Of a stretch of DNA of 64,000 nucleotides, positions 35,598 through 48,049 are shown in pieces. Positions within the stretch are counted from its first letter, which is position 1, and each line of letters starts with the position of its first letter. Source of the stretch: Cephalotus follicularis (taxonomy: Eukaryota; Streptophyta; Magnoliopsida; Oxalidales; Cephalotaceae); assembly GCA_001972305.1 (NCBI GenBank), contig BDDD01001497.1, positions 222,669 to 286,668 of the forward strand. The letters run 5' to 3'. Position numbers and translations under genes: made by a program. The notes beneath the pieces are model-generated. The model made no database searches and was not told where the DNA came from. It saw only the letters and a program-made list of their open reading frames with translations.

Positions 35598-36766
35598 ATC
35601 AGAGCCTAAGTTGGCTATGCCAAGGCAAGATCCTTGGATATTGTAATTAAAGTTATGGATAAGATTATTATTGATCAGTTTATTTTGGAGTTGTGGTTAA
35701 GATAAATGGATATCTAGCCCTTTTTCTCTTATATAAGGTAGATATGGATAGGCGACGTGGAGGAACTACTAGAAGATAAAAAGTAGACAGTCAACCAGAT
35801 GAACCAGAGCTAGTATGAGTGTTAAAGAACTAGAAGATAGTAATGTGGCACTAGATGTTGCATCAACTCAAGAGGAGCCAGTAGATTATTTAAGAGAGAT
35901 GCATACCCCTATGGCCTAGATGAGCAAACTCTTACAGCAGCAAGTAGCTGCATCAAGTCAAGCCACAGCTACCAGAACAGCTGAATGTGCAGAGGCAGCA
36001 GAGAGACCAGTTGGTCGTACTACAAATAGGGAGAATTCTTTGATCAGATTCTTGAAGCTGAATCCTCCAGCTTTTATGGGAGATTCTGATGTTATGGCCT
36101 TTGAGAGATGGTTGATGTAGATAGAGAAAATCTTTGGGGTCTTGGAATGTTTTGACTCACAGAAGATTGCTTTTGCCACTGATATGCTGCAGGGTGAGGC
36201 AGAGCATTGGTGGAGCATGGTTGAATCCTTATGGGTGGAATCAGGGATAGAGAAGTCTTGTGATATGTTTGTAACAGAGTTCAATGAAAAATACTTTCCC
36301 GAGACTGAAATTGACAGGAATGGGGCTGAATCCCTGGCCTAGTGCAAGGCAACATTACAGTGGCCCAGTACGAGGCCAAGTTTATTGAGTTGGCAAGGAT
36401 AGATCCTCACATGGTTGGCACGAAAGCAAGGAAGGCTGATGAGTTTCTTGGTGGGCTTAGACCAGACATCAGGCAGAAGTTAGTACCGCTTCGGCTGAGA
36501 TCCTTCTTCAAGTTCACTAGTAGAGCCAGAGAGCTTGAGTCGATGTCTGAAGAACTACAGAATTTAAGCATTTAGACTGATAGTAGCAGACCTAATTCTT
36601 TGGATTGGCAGTCAAGGTGGAGTTCTGGGAGCAGTAACAAGTCCCAGAGATCAAGGAACAGCAGCATGAGTCAGGGTGGTTCACCTCAAAGTATCGGCAG
36701 TCCACTCAGTTTTTTAGGGCAAACGGGAGAGTTTAGAGGCTCACAGCAAAGGCGTAGGGGGCAAGG
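35598..36766 (+). pseudogene. gag: E6 gypsy leader and gag fragment
   Basis: The sequence begins with ATCAGAGCCTAAGTTGGC, matching the primer site and leader of E8 minus its first bases. Gag starts at ATG 35745 (MDRRRGGTTRR) and is related to E8 gag. It contains FLKLNPPAFMGDSD, EAEHWWSMVE and the later part MVGTKARKADEFLGGLRPDIRQ. Many stops (35796, 36118 and 36340 among others) and a frame change near 36341 break it. It ends at 36766, where the E7 copia LTR starts. The knuckles and all of pol are missing. Confidence 0.85.
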
Positions 36767-37411
36767 TGTTAGGTAGGAGTGTCCCTGCATACCATGAAGT
36801 GGCTTTATGCTTGTATATATACACTCTTTATTTATAACATTCTTAGTTCCATTCATGTTCAATGTGCATATTAAATTCAAAATGGCATTTACTATATGTA
36901 TTATCCCAACCATAACTATGGAATCATATTAATTAATACATTAATTGAATACACATATAGTGCCCTGTCGAACAAGGGTTGCATCTCATGCCTGGGAGGT
37001 TATGAGAATTCGATCCTTACTCCCTTCTGATAAAACTTTCCAAGTCATAGGTTCTATTTCTTAGGGCAGTCGATGAACCATAAATACTTGCCATTTTATG
37101 TTTGCTCCTGGTTATGTGGAGGATGGATTCTCTTATTGCCATTTGGGTTTACCCTAAAGATGATATGGGGTGCATGCTGGGAAGCATGACACTGAACCAA
37201 CCCACCATAGGAAACCTATCTGGATAGTCAATACCTTTGTCGATAGGATTCCTATAGTCTCGGTAGTGTATAGTCAACGGTGACTAGCAGGCCATACTTG
37301 ACTTGCTTTGTGTCCTTAGACCTGAGCTGTTGCATGCATTGTACAGTAACTGCTTGGCTTTGATTTTTGCCTTCCCCTACACTAGCCACGTGCTGGCAAA
37401 CGATTTGTCTT
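36767..37411 (+). mobile_element. E7 5' LTR, part 1
   Basis: It starts TGTTAGGTAGG directly in E6 gag and follows the E5 LTR sequence to TTTGTCTT, where E8 begins. The LTR resumes after E8 at 52161 with TGGGCC, exactly the continuation seen in E5 near 33810. Confidence 0.9.
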
Positions 37412-38545
37412 TGTAAGCCCCGGATCTTGTACAATTATTTTACATTAAAGATTAGTTTATTATATTGGATAATTATGATTTGGGCTTGAGAGTTTTCTTC
37501 TCTTGAGCCAAACTTTTACTGCGGAAGAAATGTAAGTTGTTGGACTGAACTTGGACATGGAAGGAGAAAAGAATGTTAGCCTTATCACTGTGAAGAAAGT
37601 TGCTGAAGTGTGGTTCTAGAGTCTTCCACTCTAATAAATACGATACTTGTAGTAAGTGGCACCACATTGTCTCATAATTTTGGTAGAGACAAAGGAAACA
37701 CCTTTGTCGACAGAGTTCAACACTCTCTTTACGCTTATTTTATCCCCTCATTCCTGGATCTGGAGGGAGACAGTGAGAAAGAAAATTTGAGAGAGAAAGC
37801 TTGGAGTGGAGCAAAGAAAGGGGTCGGTGATCTCGCAGCAGCGTATAAAGCTTAAAGGAAGGATGGAATTGAGAGTCTAGCAGTAGATTCTTCAAAATCT
37901 GCAAACGTTTCTAGCAGCAAGTTCTTCTGGATTCATAGCTAAACATCCTTGAGGTAGGTTCTACTCTTATGCCTTGAGCTGATATATGTTTATGTATATA
38001 TATCTGTTGTGATGTTCAATGTTATTGTGAATTGATAGATCGTATTGTTATAAATTAATATGTGGTGCTGCTATGAACTGATTTGATCATGATTATGGTT
38101 AGAATCGATCATTGGGGCTTCTGACTCTACTGAATCGAATGACTGATTGCCTGAAATGGACTGGGATTGTAGATGAGCTGTTTAACAGCTATAGTTCATC
38201 ATTCTGCTAAGTCTTTAGATCGTAGACATCTCTAATTAGAGTGTTCACGCTTTACCGGGGTGTACCTCAATACTAGAGACAGACCTTGAACTTGAAGGTG
38301 AGACCTTACTACTAGAAGGCAGACCTCCTACCTGAGGGAAATTGAATTGTTACATCTTGTACCAAAGAATCCCTGTGCCACATGAATGCATAGCAGACTT
38401 GTCCACGAGGCGGCAGAGAAGACCTATGCTATAAGGCTACAGAGTAGGCCTGTCCACAAGGCCGCAGAGCAGACCTGCGCCTATGTCGCAGAGAAGAGCA
38501 AACCTGCGCTAATAGCATTGAATAATAGAGTAAAGCAGTCTTTAA
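37412..38545 (+). mobile_element. E8 5' LTR, part a
   Basis: It starts TGTAAGCCCCGG and matches the E8 3' LTR from 47113 onward, then leaves that match near 38540. The 5-bp target GTCTT (37407-37411) corresponds to ATCTT at 52156-52160. It contains about two units of a 51-bp tandem repeat (38367-38515). The rest of this LTR lies reversed at 44311-45404, because the piece between was inverted. Confidence 0.85.
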
Positions 38546-39771
38546 TTAATTGGGAGAAAAACATATTTAATTAATTGAGAGAATTATTAAACATGTGGGA
38601 TAAACAAAATCATAAAAATTGAAAGAGATTTGAATGATTAAGAAGGAGAATAAGACAAAATAGAGACTTTGTCTTTAAGGTGACATTACACGCCAAAAAC
38701 GCGCACAACGCATTTTGTGAGAGAGAAGCGCACGGTGTGCGCCAGCGTGCAGGGGATGCCCGTTCATCCGGAGAAGACGCCGGCTCTTCGCGCCGATGAC
38801 CGGGATGAGGCATCCGTTCATCCCTAGTATGTCTCTCCCCTTCTGTCTCTCGTTTTTCTCCTTCTCTCTCCATGTTTCTTCTCCCTAGCGGCAGATTGTG
38901 TTTTCTGCCACCGCTTGCTCCCGATGCCTCTTCCACCACCAGTGATCACAGTGGGTGGAGCCAATCAATGGCTCTATCCATTTTGATCTTAGTTTAGTGT
39001 TTTCCTGGTCATTTTTTGACCGGTTTCCGTGCGTTGAGTCGACCCTGTTTACTCAGTGCGCTTTGCACTGTGGCTTGGCGTTCTGGCCCGAGTCACGGCG
39101 AGTCTAGGGTGTAGGTGTGTCGGGCTGAAGGAGTTGAGGTGTTTGGTGGTTTGGCGGCTGCTAATGGTGAACGGAGAGTCAACTCCGTGACTCGCCGTCG
39201 GCCATTCTCTGCGTTCATGGCCGAGTCTCGCCGAGTCTCGGCCACCGGTGTGAAGATCGGGTGGTTAACGTCCACATATCTCAAGACCGGTCAAAGGCGA
39301 GTTGACCGAGACTCACTGAGTCTGAACTCAGTGAGTCACCGCCACTGTTCACAGTGTTCTGGCGCGATTCCCGATGTGTCTCCGGCAACAATGGGTAGAG
39401 CAGATTTTTTGGAGTCCGGTGGTGTCAAGATCGGACCTTACGTGGACTGTCCGAAATCCGGCGATGGTACCGGTGACTGGCTGTTGCTTCGACAAGCGTG
39501 TAGGGGCAAAGTGGTGGAGCCTCCAACGTTGGTATGGTCGCTTCCCTTATGCTTTTATATATACCGATATGGTTTCAGTTTATTTTATATGTATGCTTGA
39601 TTTCGTAATTGTTCGATTGAACATTAAACAGAGATCCTCGGCTTTTCTATTTGGTACTAAGATGTCAGTGTGAATCTTGACTTCCTGTCTTGGTGTTTTT
39701 GAAAAATTAAAATTATACACACTAGTGTCCTAGGACCAAATCGACCGAGAACTCTTGCCAGGTTTCCAACA
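38546..39771 (+). mobile_element. S5 part 1: distal part of a copia solo LTR, inside the inverted segment
   Basis: This GC-richer stretch has a CT-rich block (38822-38885) like the transcript start region of the E5 and E7 LTRs and ends GGTTTCCAACA, like the E7 LTR end GGTTTCAACA. It is followed by TGATC (39772-39776) and then reversed E8 integrase. Joined in reverse to 45405-46692 it gives about 2.51 kb, close to the 2.43-2.45 kb of E5 and E7. I therefore read it as half of one copia solo LTR split by an inversion. The 161-codon frame at 39115-39600 lies in this LTR and is not a gene. Confidence 0.75.
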
Positions 39772-39776
39772 TGATC

Positions 39777-42700
39777 TTCCAAGACGAACTCTAATTCTCG
39801 CTGACGATAGTCAGGAAAACTCTTTTGTCTACTATGAGCTGTCAGAAGCCTTTCCTAATGACTTTAGCCTTCTGCGTTGTCTCTTGTACCAACTTTTGTC
39901 CCAATAGACTCTGTTCGGCAACTTCAAACCAACAAATCAAGGTTATACATTTTCGTCCATAGAGAGCCTTGAATGGTGTCATTCCAATACTTGAATGATA
40001 ACTGTTATCGTACGAGTACTCTACTAACGGCAGATGTGCATCCCAACTGCCTCCCCAATCCATCACGCATGCTTGAAGCATGTCCTCCAGAGTTTGAATA
40101 GTCATCTCAGACTAACCATCAGTCTGGGGATGAAAAGTTATCCTAAAACTCAGCTGGGTACGAAAAGCTGCTTGAAGTTTCTTCCAAAACCACAATATGA
40201 ACCAGGGGTCACTGTTGGACACCACACTAACTGGTACAACATGGAGTTTAACAATCTCTCCAACATACAAGGTCGCTAACCATTCAAGAGAATAAGTCGT
40301 TTTTATCGCTAGAAAATGAGTGGATTCAGTAAAGCGATCTACAATGATCCATATGGTATCACGGTTAGTTCTTGTCCTTGGAAATCCAGTTACAAAATCC
40401 ATGGTGACGTGTTTCCGTTTCCATTATGCCACAGGCAATGGTTGAAGAAATCCAACTGGTCTCTGGTGTTCTGCCTTAATTTGCTGACATGCCAGGCAAG
40501 AAACAACATATTCAGCTATCTCCCTTTTCCTATTACTCCACCAGTAGTTGAGCTTTAAGTCTCCATACATCTTGGTACTCCCCGGATGTACTGAGAAACT
40601 AGAGTGATGTGCCTGTGACAAAAGTTCATCCTTCAATTCTTTATTGCTGGGAACACAAACTCTACCACGCTATCTGATCAATCCATCACCCCGAATGGAA
40701 AATTCAGGTTTCAATCCTCCTTGACCATCTAATGCCATCCTAATCAAGTTTCCATCCATACCTTGGGCTTCACTAATTCTGTCCAACAACCATGGAAATG
40801 CCTGAATCTGAGATATGATTAAGCAAGCTAATCGGTGACTCAAAGCGTCTGCAACCACATTAGCTTTACTTGGATGGTACTGTATCTCACAATTATAATA
40901 ATTTAATAATTTCATCCATCTTTGTTGCCTCATATTCAGGTCTTTCTGGGAGAATAAATGCTTCAAACTTTAGTGATCGGTATATACATCCAACTTTGTG
41001 CCATATAAATTGTGCATCCATTTGCATAGTCAAAGACTATCATTGCGAACTCGACGTCATGAGTTGGATAATTCTCCTTATGAGGCATCAATTTCCTCGA
41101 GGCATACGCGATCACTTTTCCATTTTGCATCATAACACATCTCAAACCATTTCCTGATGCATCACTAAATACAATAAAGTCTTCATTGCCTTCTAGCAAG
41201 GCCAAAATCGCCGCGAAAATCAAACGATGTTTCAACTCTGGGAAACTCCGTTCACAATCATCATCCCATACAAACACGGTCTATTTCTGCATCAATCGGG
41301 TCAGAGGTGTGGAAATCTGTGAAAATCCCTCGACAAAACGGCGGTAATACCCCGCTAAGCCTAAGAAACTTCGGACTTCTGTGACGTTCATCGGTCTTTT
41401 CCAGTGCTTTATTGCTTCTATCTTTTTTGGATCTACCGATAAACGGGCACAAGAGATAACGTGACCAAGAAAAATCACATCAGACAACCAAAATGCACAT
41501 TTATTAAACTTGGCATACAATCAATGCCCTCTTAAAATCTACAATGTCAAGTGTAAATGCTCTCCATGTTACTCCGTACACTTGGAATACACCAAGATAT
41601 CATCAATGAAGACCACAATAAATTGGTCAAGATATGGGCTAAACACCCTGTTCATCAAGATCATGAATGCCGCAGGGGCATTAGTCACCCCAAACAGCAT
41701 CACCATAAACTCATAATGTCCATACTGTGACCTAAAAGCTGTCTTCGGAATGTCTTCGGCTCTAACTCTAAGCTGATGATATCTTGATCTCAAATCCAAT
41801 TTTGATAATACTAACGATCCTCTTAGCTAATCAAACAATTCATCAATACGTGGCAGCGGGTACTTATTCTTTATTGTGACTTTATTGAGCTGCCGATAAT
41901 CAATACACATTCGTAACTATCCATCCTTCTTTTTAACAAATAAGATAGGTGCTCCGCCCGGGGAAACACTCGGTCTAATGAAACCTTTATCGAGTAACTC
42001 CTGCAATTGCAATTTCAATTCCTTTAATTCAAAAGGGGCCATAAGATAAGGAGCTCTCCATATAGGTGTTGTCCCTGGCAGAAGATCTATAACAAACTCC
42101 ACATCTCTATCAGGAGGTAAGGATGTCAATTCTTCTGGAAACACATCCGGATACTCATAAACAACTGGAACATCCTCTAACCTCGGTATCCATTTCCTGC
42201 CAACTGTCACATGTGCTAGGTAACTGCTACAACCCTTTCTCAAAAGCCTATCAGCATGCATAGAAGAAATCATTTGAATTGTCTAGTGCTCCAAGGTTCC
42301 AACAAACTGGAACTGAGACTGGCATGGCGTATTGAAGGTTACAACCTTCCTATAACAATCCACATAAGCATGATGTGTCAATAACCAATCCATTCAAAGA
42401 ATGACATTCAGTTTACCCATTGGTAACACAATAAAATCCGCCAATAAAGCACGATCGGCGATCTCGATGGCACAAGACTTACACACCCATTTGGAAGTAA
42501 CAGACTTTCCTATAGGTGTGCTAACTTCTATTACAAAAGGTAAAGGCTCTGGCTCCACATCCAAATAACATATAAAATGTGATGCAATGTATGAATGGGA
42601 TGAGCCTGAATCTATGAGAGTCTGTGCGATATGTTGAGATATATGAATAGTACCTCCAATAACTGAGGCAGATCCCGTAGCGGCTCCCTGATCCATGGCA

Positions 42701-42849
42701 TAAACTCTACCCTGTATAGTAGGTGCTGATCCCATAGGTTGTTTGCCAAGTTCTCCTCGCCCTGTAGAAGGCAAACTGGTGCTAGGGTGACATTGATATT
42801 GTGACCCAGAACCACAACTCTGCTGAGAACCTCCCTGTGATCGAGCCAA
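39777..42849 (-). pseudogene. pol: E8 pol: protease to integrase, reversed by inversion
   Basis: On the minus strand the order is protease (LIDSGSSHSY, intact D-S-G, about 42610), RT ([18 protein letters not shown] near 41600), RNase H ([18 protein letters not shown]), integrase zinc finger (AHHSSFSVHPG...CLACQ) and integrase core (MDFVTGF...HPQTDG). The second catalytic position of integrase reads SNSDPWF, with N where D is expected. Frame breaks lie near 40112, 40420, 41070, 41280, 41545, 41830 and 42393. It ends at EDHV at 39777, where S5 was inserted; the remaining C-terminus is at 46693-47069 on the plus strand. Confidence 0.88.
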
Positions 42850-44160
42850 ACTATGTCCTGGCTAATTCCCCGAACCATATCTATTACGAGGACACTCCGC
42901 AGCCAAATAATCCATAGCTCCACATACCATGCATCTTTTGGACCTCCACCAACAATCATCTAAAGCAGGGTTTCTGCGCTGACAATATATACATGTCTCA
43001 TAAGGGGCTTGACCACTATCACCGGGAAGCTTAAAGTGACTTCCCTATGGTGACAATCTCCTCTGGCGCCTTAGCCGAGATCCATGACCTCCTCTCCTCT
43101 ACTGGGAACGATGAGACTGTCCTCCTTGCCTTGAGAATTCGGATGGACTACCAATGCCTTGAGGAGATCCTCCTGGACTCGGGCTGCTTATGTTCCCTGA
43201 TCTCGGGGATTTATTGCTGCTCCTAGAACTCCTTCCTGGGGAAACTGGTCTCCTACTGCCAGCCTGAATTCTCAAGTTGCTTAGCTCCTCAGCCACCACC
43301 TCAATATCTCTGGTTCTATTGGCCAACTCAATGAAGGATCTCAATCGTAAAGGTACTGGCCTCTGTCTAATATCCGGCCTAAGCCCACCAAGAAACCTCT
43401 TGTACTTCCTTGCTTCAGTGCCAACCATATGAGGAGCTGTCCTTGACAATTCCATAAACATGGCCTCATACTGGGCCACTGTCATGTTGCCTTGGGTTAA
43501 GGCAATAAATTCAGCCTCCCACTTATCAATTTCAGCCTCGGGATAGTACTGCTTATTAAACTCTGTTATGAACATGTCCCATGAATTCGGTATCCCCGAT
43601 TCTTCCCAGTTGGCTGCAACCATTCTCCACCAATGTTATGCTCCTCCCTGTAGCATATAAATGGCGAAGGCAACCTTCTCAGAGTCTGGACACCCCAAGA
43701 CTCTGAATATTTTCTCAATCTACATCAACCATCTCTTAGTAGTAACAGCATCAGGGTCTCCCGTAAAAGCTCGAGGATTTAACCTCAAAAACCTGATCAA
43801 GGGATCCTCGCTAAGTGTTGGTAGATGAACTGATCCCCTTGATGCTTCTGCCTAACTAGCTGGTCTTATAGCTGGGGTTTGCTCTGGTGCTTCTACTGCA
43901 CGCCTAGCCGGCATTGCAGCTGGGGGTTGTTGAACTGTAGCCGCTTGCCATTGCATTAATTCATTCATTTGGCTCATCATGTCATACATCTTCCTCAGAA
44001 AACCTCTAGGTTCTCTTTAGTCAGGAACAATAAATTCTATTTCTTGGCCCACATTATGTTCCTTTTGTTCATCAACATCTCTATTGGCTTGGGTACATCT
44101 TGTCGATGGCCCTACCTTATCTCTTCTAGCAGTTCCTCTTCGACGACCATCGATATCTAC
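42850..44160 (-). pseudogene. gag: E8 gag, reversed by inversion
   Basis: The minus-strand frame holds a gypsy gag domain (DMFITEFNKQYYPEAEIDKWEAE split over two motifs, LGGLRPDIRQ), a Ser/Arg-rich linker and two degenerate knuckles near 42900-42990: CIYCQRRNPALDDC, lacking the H, and CMVCGAMDYLAAEC, with Y for H. The expected start codon near 44155 reads ATC where E6 has ATG. Several stops occur (for example near 43855, 43720, 43640 and 43050). Only 43099-43623 stays open. Confidence 0.85.
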
Positions 44161-44291
44161 CTTGTATAAGAAAAGAATTGTTAATATCAACTTATCATTC
44201 TACAACTCCAACATAATCAATCAATATTCTCATTCGCATCAATCAATTTCCAAAGCCAAGGACCCTATCCAGGCATAGCCAACTTAGCGTG

Positions 44292-44303
44292 GATCTGATA
44301 CCA
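44292..44303 (-). promoter_or_regulatory. Primer binding site of E8
   Basis: The plus-strand sequence reverses to TGGTATCAGATC, one base off the initiator-methionine tRNA site, 7 bp inside the LTR end at 44311. Confidence 0.82.
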
Positions 44304-44310
44304 CCTAAAC

Positions 44311-45404
44311 TGTCACATCCCAAACCATGAGGAGGACCCCACGGTCCAACAAGTGACGTGCCGTCCATAACAATCCATTTCCATCAACCCAAAATCTGCA
44401 ATAAATTTAAAACTTTAAATTAACCAGACAATGCAAGCAGAATAATCAATATTTATATATTGCGTGGGTACCCATTCATACACAACAATGTTTCATAACA
44501 CAGCTCTGCCACAAGCCGGCGGGTCAAATATAATTGCTTTACAACATCCTTTTCATTATACACGGTAGGACGTACGAAACTGCTTGCGAAGCTCTACTCT
44601 ATGATCTAGTCCCTCGAATCACTGCATTGCATCACCTAAACCTGACTCATTCAGAGAATGGGTCAGCAACCCATGGTTGTGTAGGTACTACTATATGCAG
44701 AGCATGAGGATGCATGATATGCGAGATGCATAATGAAACAATACATATAACAATTACAATTCCATGCCCCCTTCAGCGTTCATATCATTCCAAAATCATT
44801 TCAGGGCATATATGAGCTCTCCTCGGGCTCCCTTGCTGAGGTAGCAGACCACTAAACATTTCCATAGCAATCAATATCATCTCAGGGCGCATATAAACTA
44901 TCCTCAGCCTTCCTTGTTGAGGTAGAGCAGGTTAGGCATTCTTAATGTCCAAGGTAGATATCAAAACTCTACTGGGAGACTAGGGTGACATTTATAAGTA
45001 GAGCAGAGATTATGAATATCCACCTGGTCAGACCATCCATAACACTAGTCTCTATAGGGTAGTGATCGCAATATAATCACAATCAATAACCATATTTATT
45101 TATATGTACACATAGAATATACACACATATATTCATAATCAATAACCATACACAATCAATACCCCTCACGGTCATATCGGTTGGTGACCCTCACAGTCAT
45201 CTCATTCGGTGACTTTTTCGGTCATCTCAATTGGTCGTGACCTCTGCGGTCATCTCCATGGCGGTAACCTTTTCAGTCATCTCTATGGATGGTGACCTAC
45301 ACGGTCATCTCAGTTGTGATGACCTCTAGGGTTCCTAACTATACAATCCAATACAATAAAATTTCTTACCATACAATTTCTTTGGAAAAGGTCTCTCTCT
45401 TTAA
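44311..45404 (-). mobile_element. E8 5' LTR, part b (inverted)
   Basis: On the plus strand it starts TGTCACATCCCAAACC, the reverse of the E8 LTR end, and matches the second half of the E8 3' LTR (48330-48970 and 51666-52155) in reverse. It includes the GGTCACC/GATGACC repeats (about 45160-45330). With part a it makes a 2.23-kb LTR; the 3' LTR is 2.34 kb, and two missing 51-bp units explain most of the gap. Confidence 0.85.
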
Positions 45405-46692
45405 TTAATTTGATTTAATAAAATTAAATCGTGCTCCGACATTTAATCACTATATATTAAAAAGGCAAATTGCGGAGAGAGGAACAACCCACAAATGTCG
45501 AATTAATATATACTAGTTAAAAACTAGTTTTACCACCAAGCGAGCATATGTGCAGCATGCGTCACTTTTCCAATAATCGTGATGGACCCGAAAGCCTGTC
45601 GTTCTCCAGTATGATGATAAATTCCCAGAGCACCCCGTCATCTGGTATGACTACTTTAATAGTCACCAACTACTAGAGTAGCCCCAGTGTGATTTCCAGT
45701 CACCCCCCGGATCCGTGTATTACCACGTCTATCAATCAGGGACTGAATAGCCAGTGGCTTTGTCCAGTCATCGGCATATGTGTAGTGTTTCCCTTGTCAT
45801 ACGTAGCTCTGATCAATGGTCTAGGGTTTGAATGAATGTCACCCCTAGATTTAGCCGTGATACTAAATATCTATGATCGCACTGAGACTGTGACAGACCT
45901 CCCATGGAAACTACCCCGTCTCCGGTCCGTCTATAACCTGATCAAGATTTTAAGTCTGCAACGTACATAGATAAATATAACTGGTCACCCTCTGCCCGGG
46001 TGTGACGATTCCTTGTTGCGCGCTCGCTCATACATATCAATGCAGCTTCGACAAGACCCAAAGACAACCCTTTTGCCAGCACGTGGCTAGTGCTGGGGAA
46101 GGCGGAAATCAAAGTCAAGCGGTCACCACACAATGCATGCTAGCTGCTCAGGTCAAAGGAACATCGTAGGCATGGACCTACTAGTCACCATAGACTATAC
46201 ACTACCGAGACCATTGGAACCCCTATTGACATGGGTATAGACTATCCAAATATGGATCCTATTGGTGGGTTTGTTCAGCATCATGTAATCGCGCACGCAC
46301 CCCACATTAGCTTTAGGATAATACCGAATGGTCCATGAGATGATCCATCCTCCCTCCTTGGGAGCAAGCGTAATGTGGCAAGTCTTTATCACGATTCTAC
46401 AATGGCCCAAAGATTGTGAACCTATGACTTGGAACAAGTTTAGTCACAGGGAATAAGGATCTTATTCTCATGGCCTCCCTGGCAAGAGATCCAACCTTTT
46501 GATGTGACACGACAATATATGGCATACAGTTAATTAATAATAATTATTCTGTTCCTTTTGGTTGGTTGGGATGAGCCATATATTCTTGACAATATAAATA
46601 AATTTGCACATAGAACATAATTGGAACTAAGAACGTTGAATCAGAGTGTACATATAGCCTCCCGTGGCTTGCAGGGATACCCAATTCCAACA
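45405..46692 (-). mobile_element. S5 part 2: proximal part of the copia solo LTR
   Basis: It matches the first half of the E5 and E7 LTRs in reverse and ends CCAATTCCAACA, that is, an LTR start TGTTGGAATTGG. AATCA follows at 46693-46697, matching GATCA (reverse of TGATC at 39772) except for one base. It sits inside E8 integrase. Confidence 0.8.
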
Positions 46693-47069
46693 AATCATGT
46701 ATTCCTCAAGGTCTCACTGACCGAAGGAATCATGAGGTTCAACAAGAAAGGGAAATTAGCCCCTTGATTCATAGGACCTTTCGAGATCCTTGAGAGAGTA
46801 GGTGCGGTTGCATACAAACTTGCCTTACCGCCCAGTTTATTGAATGTGCATATCCAGGTCCTTCTGACGTGCTACAGTATGAGTTGTTGGAGTTGAGGAT
46901 GGATATGAGCTATGAAGAGGCACCTATCCAGATCCTTGACCACCGAATTAAACAGTTAAGAAGCAAGGCTATTCAATTGGTAAAAGTGCTATGGCAATAT
47001 CATGGACTTGAAGAAGCCACATGGGAACGTGAGGAAGAAATGAAAGTATTGTACCCTCGCTTGTTTTAA
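46693..47069 (+). pseudogene. pol: E8 integrase C-terminus with chromodomain-like end
   Basis: The frame begins HVFLKVSLTEG, exactly where the reversed E8 pol stops (EDHV at 39777). It continues with FIGPFEILERVG and LALPPSL, has a TGA near 46767 and a small deletion near 46860, and ends with SKAIQLVKVLWQYHGLEEATWE and a TAA at 47067. This is the usual Tekay/Del C-terminus. It supports a single E8 element split by S5 and the inversion. Confidence 0.88.
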
Positions 47070-47099
47070 CCTTAGAGAATCTCGGGATGAGTTTTTTGT

Positions 47100-47112
47100 A
47101 AGGAGGGGAGGA
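47100..47112 (+). promoter_or_regulatory. Polypurine tract of E8
   Basis: AAGGAGGGGAGGA directly precedes the 3' LTR, which here starts TATAAGCCCC instead of TGTAAGCCCC. Confidence 0.85.
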
Positions 47113-48049
47113 TATAAGCCCCGGATCTTGTACAATTATTTTGCATTAAAGAATATTATATTATGTTGGATAATTGTGATTTGGGCTTAAGAGTTTTCTT
47201 CTCTTGGTCCAAACTTTGGCTATGGAAGAAATTTAAATTGTTGGACTGAACTTGGACATGGAAGGAGAAAAGAATGTTAGCCCGGTCACTATGTGGTTCT
47301 AGAGTCTTTCGCTTCAATAAATAGGATAGTTGTAGTAAGTTGGGACCTCATTGTCTCATAATTCCAGAAGAGACAAAGGAAACACCTTTGTCTAGAGAGT
47401 TCGACACTCTCTCTACGCTTATTTTATCTCCTCGTCCCCGGATCTAGAGGGAGACAGTGAGAGAGCAAATTTGGGAGAGAAAGCTTGGAGTGGAGCAAAG
47501 AAAGGGGTTGCTGATCTCACGGCAGTGTATAGAGCTTAAATGAAGGATCAAATTGAGAGTCTAGCAACAGATTCTTCCAAATCTGCAAACGGTTCTAGCA
47601 GCAAGTTCTTTCGGAGTCATAGTTGAACATCCTTGAGGTAGGTTCTTCTCATATGCCTTGAGCTGATAAATGTTTATGTATATATATCTACTGTGATGTT
47701 ATATGTCATTGTGAATTGACAGATCGTATTGTTATAAATTAATATGTGGTGCTGCTATGAACTGATTTGATCAGGATTATGGTTAGAATCGATCATTGGG
47801 GCTTATGACTCAATTGAATAGAATGATTGATTGCCTGAAATGGACTAGGGTTGTAGATGAGTTGTTTAACAGCTATAGTTCATCATTCTGCTAAATCTTC
47901 ATATCATAGATATCTCCAATTAGAGCGTTCACGCTTTACCAGGGCGTACCTCAGTACTAGAGGTAGACCTAGTACTTGAAGGCAAGACCTCGGTACTAAA
48001 AGGCAGACCTCGTACAAAAGGGCAATTGTATTGTTACATCTTGTACCAT

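Noticed and set aside
39115-39600. 161-codon open frame
   Set aside because: It lies in the transcribed part of the copia LTR S5, in a GC-rich stretch where stops are rare; no motif is seen and E5 and E7 do not keep it.
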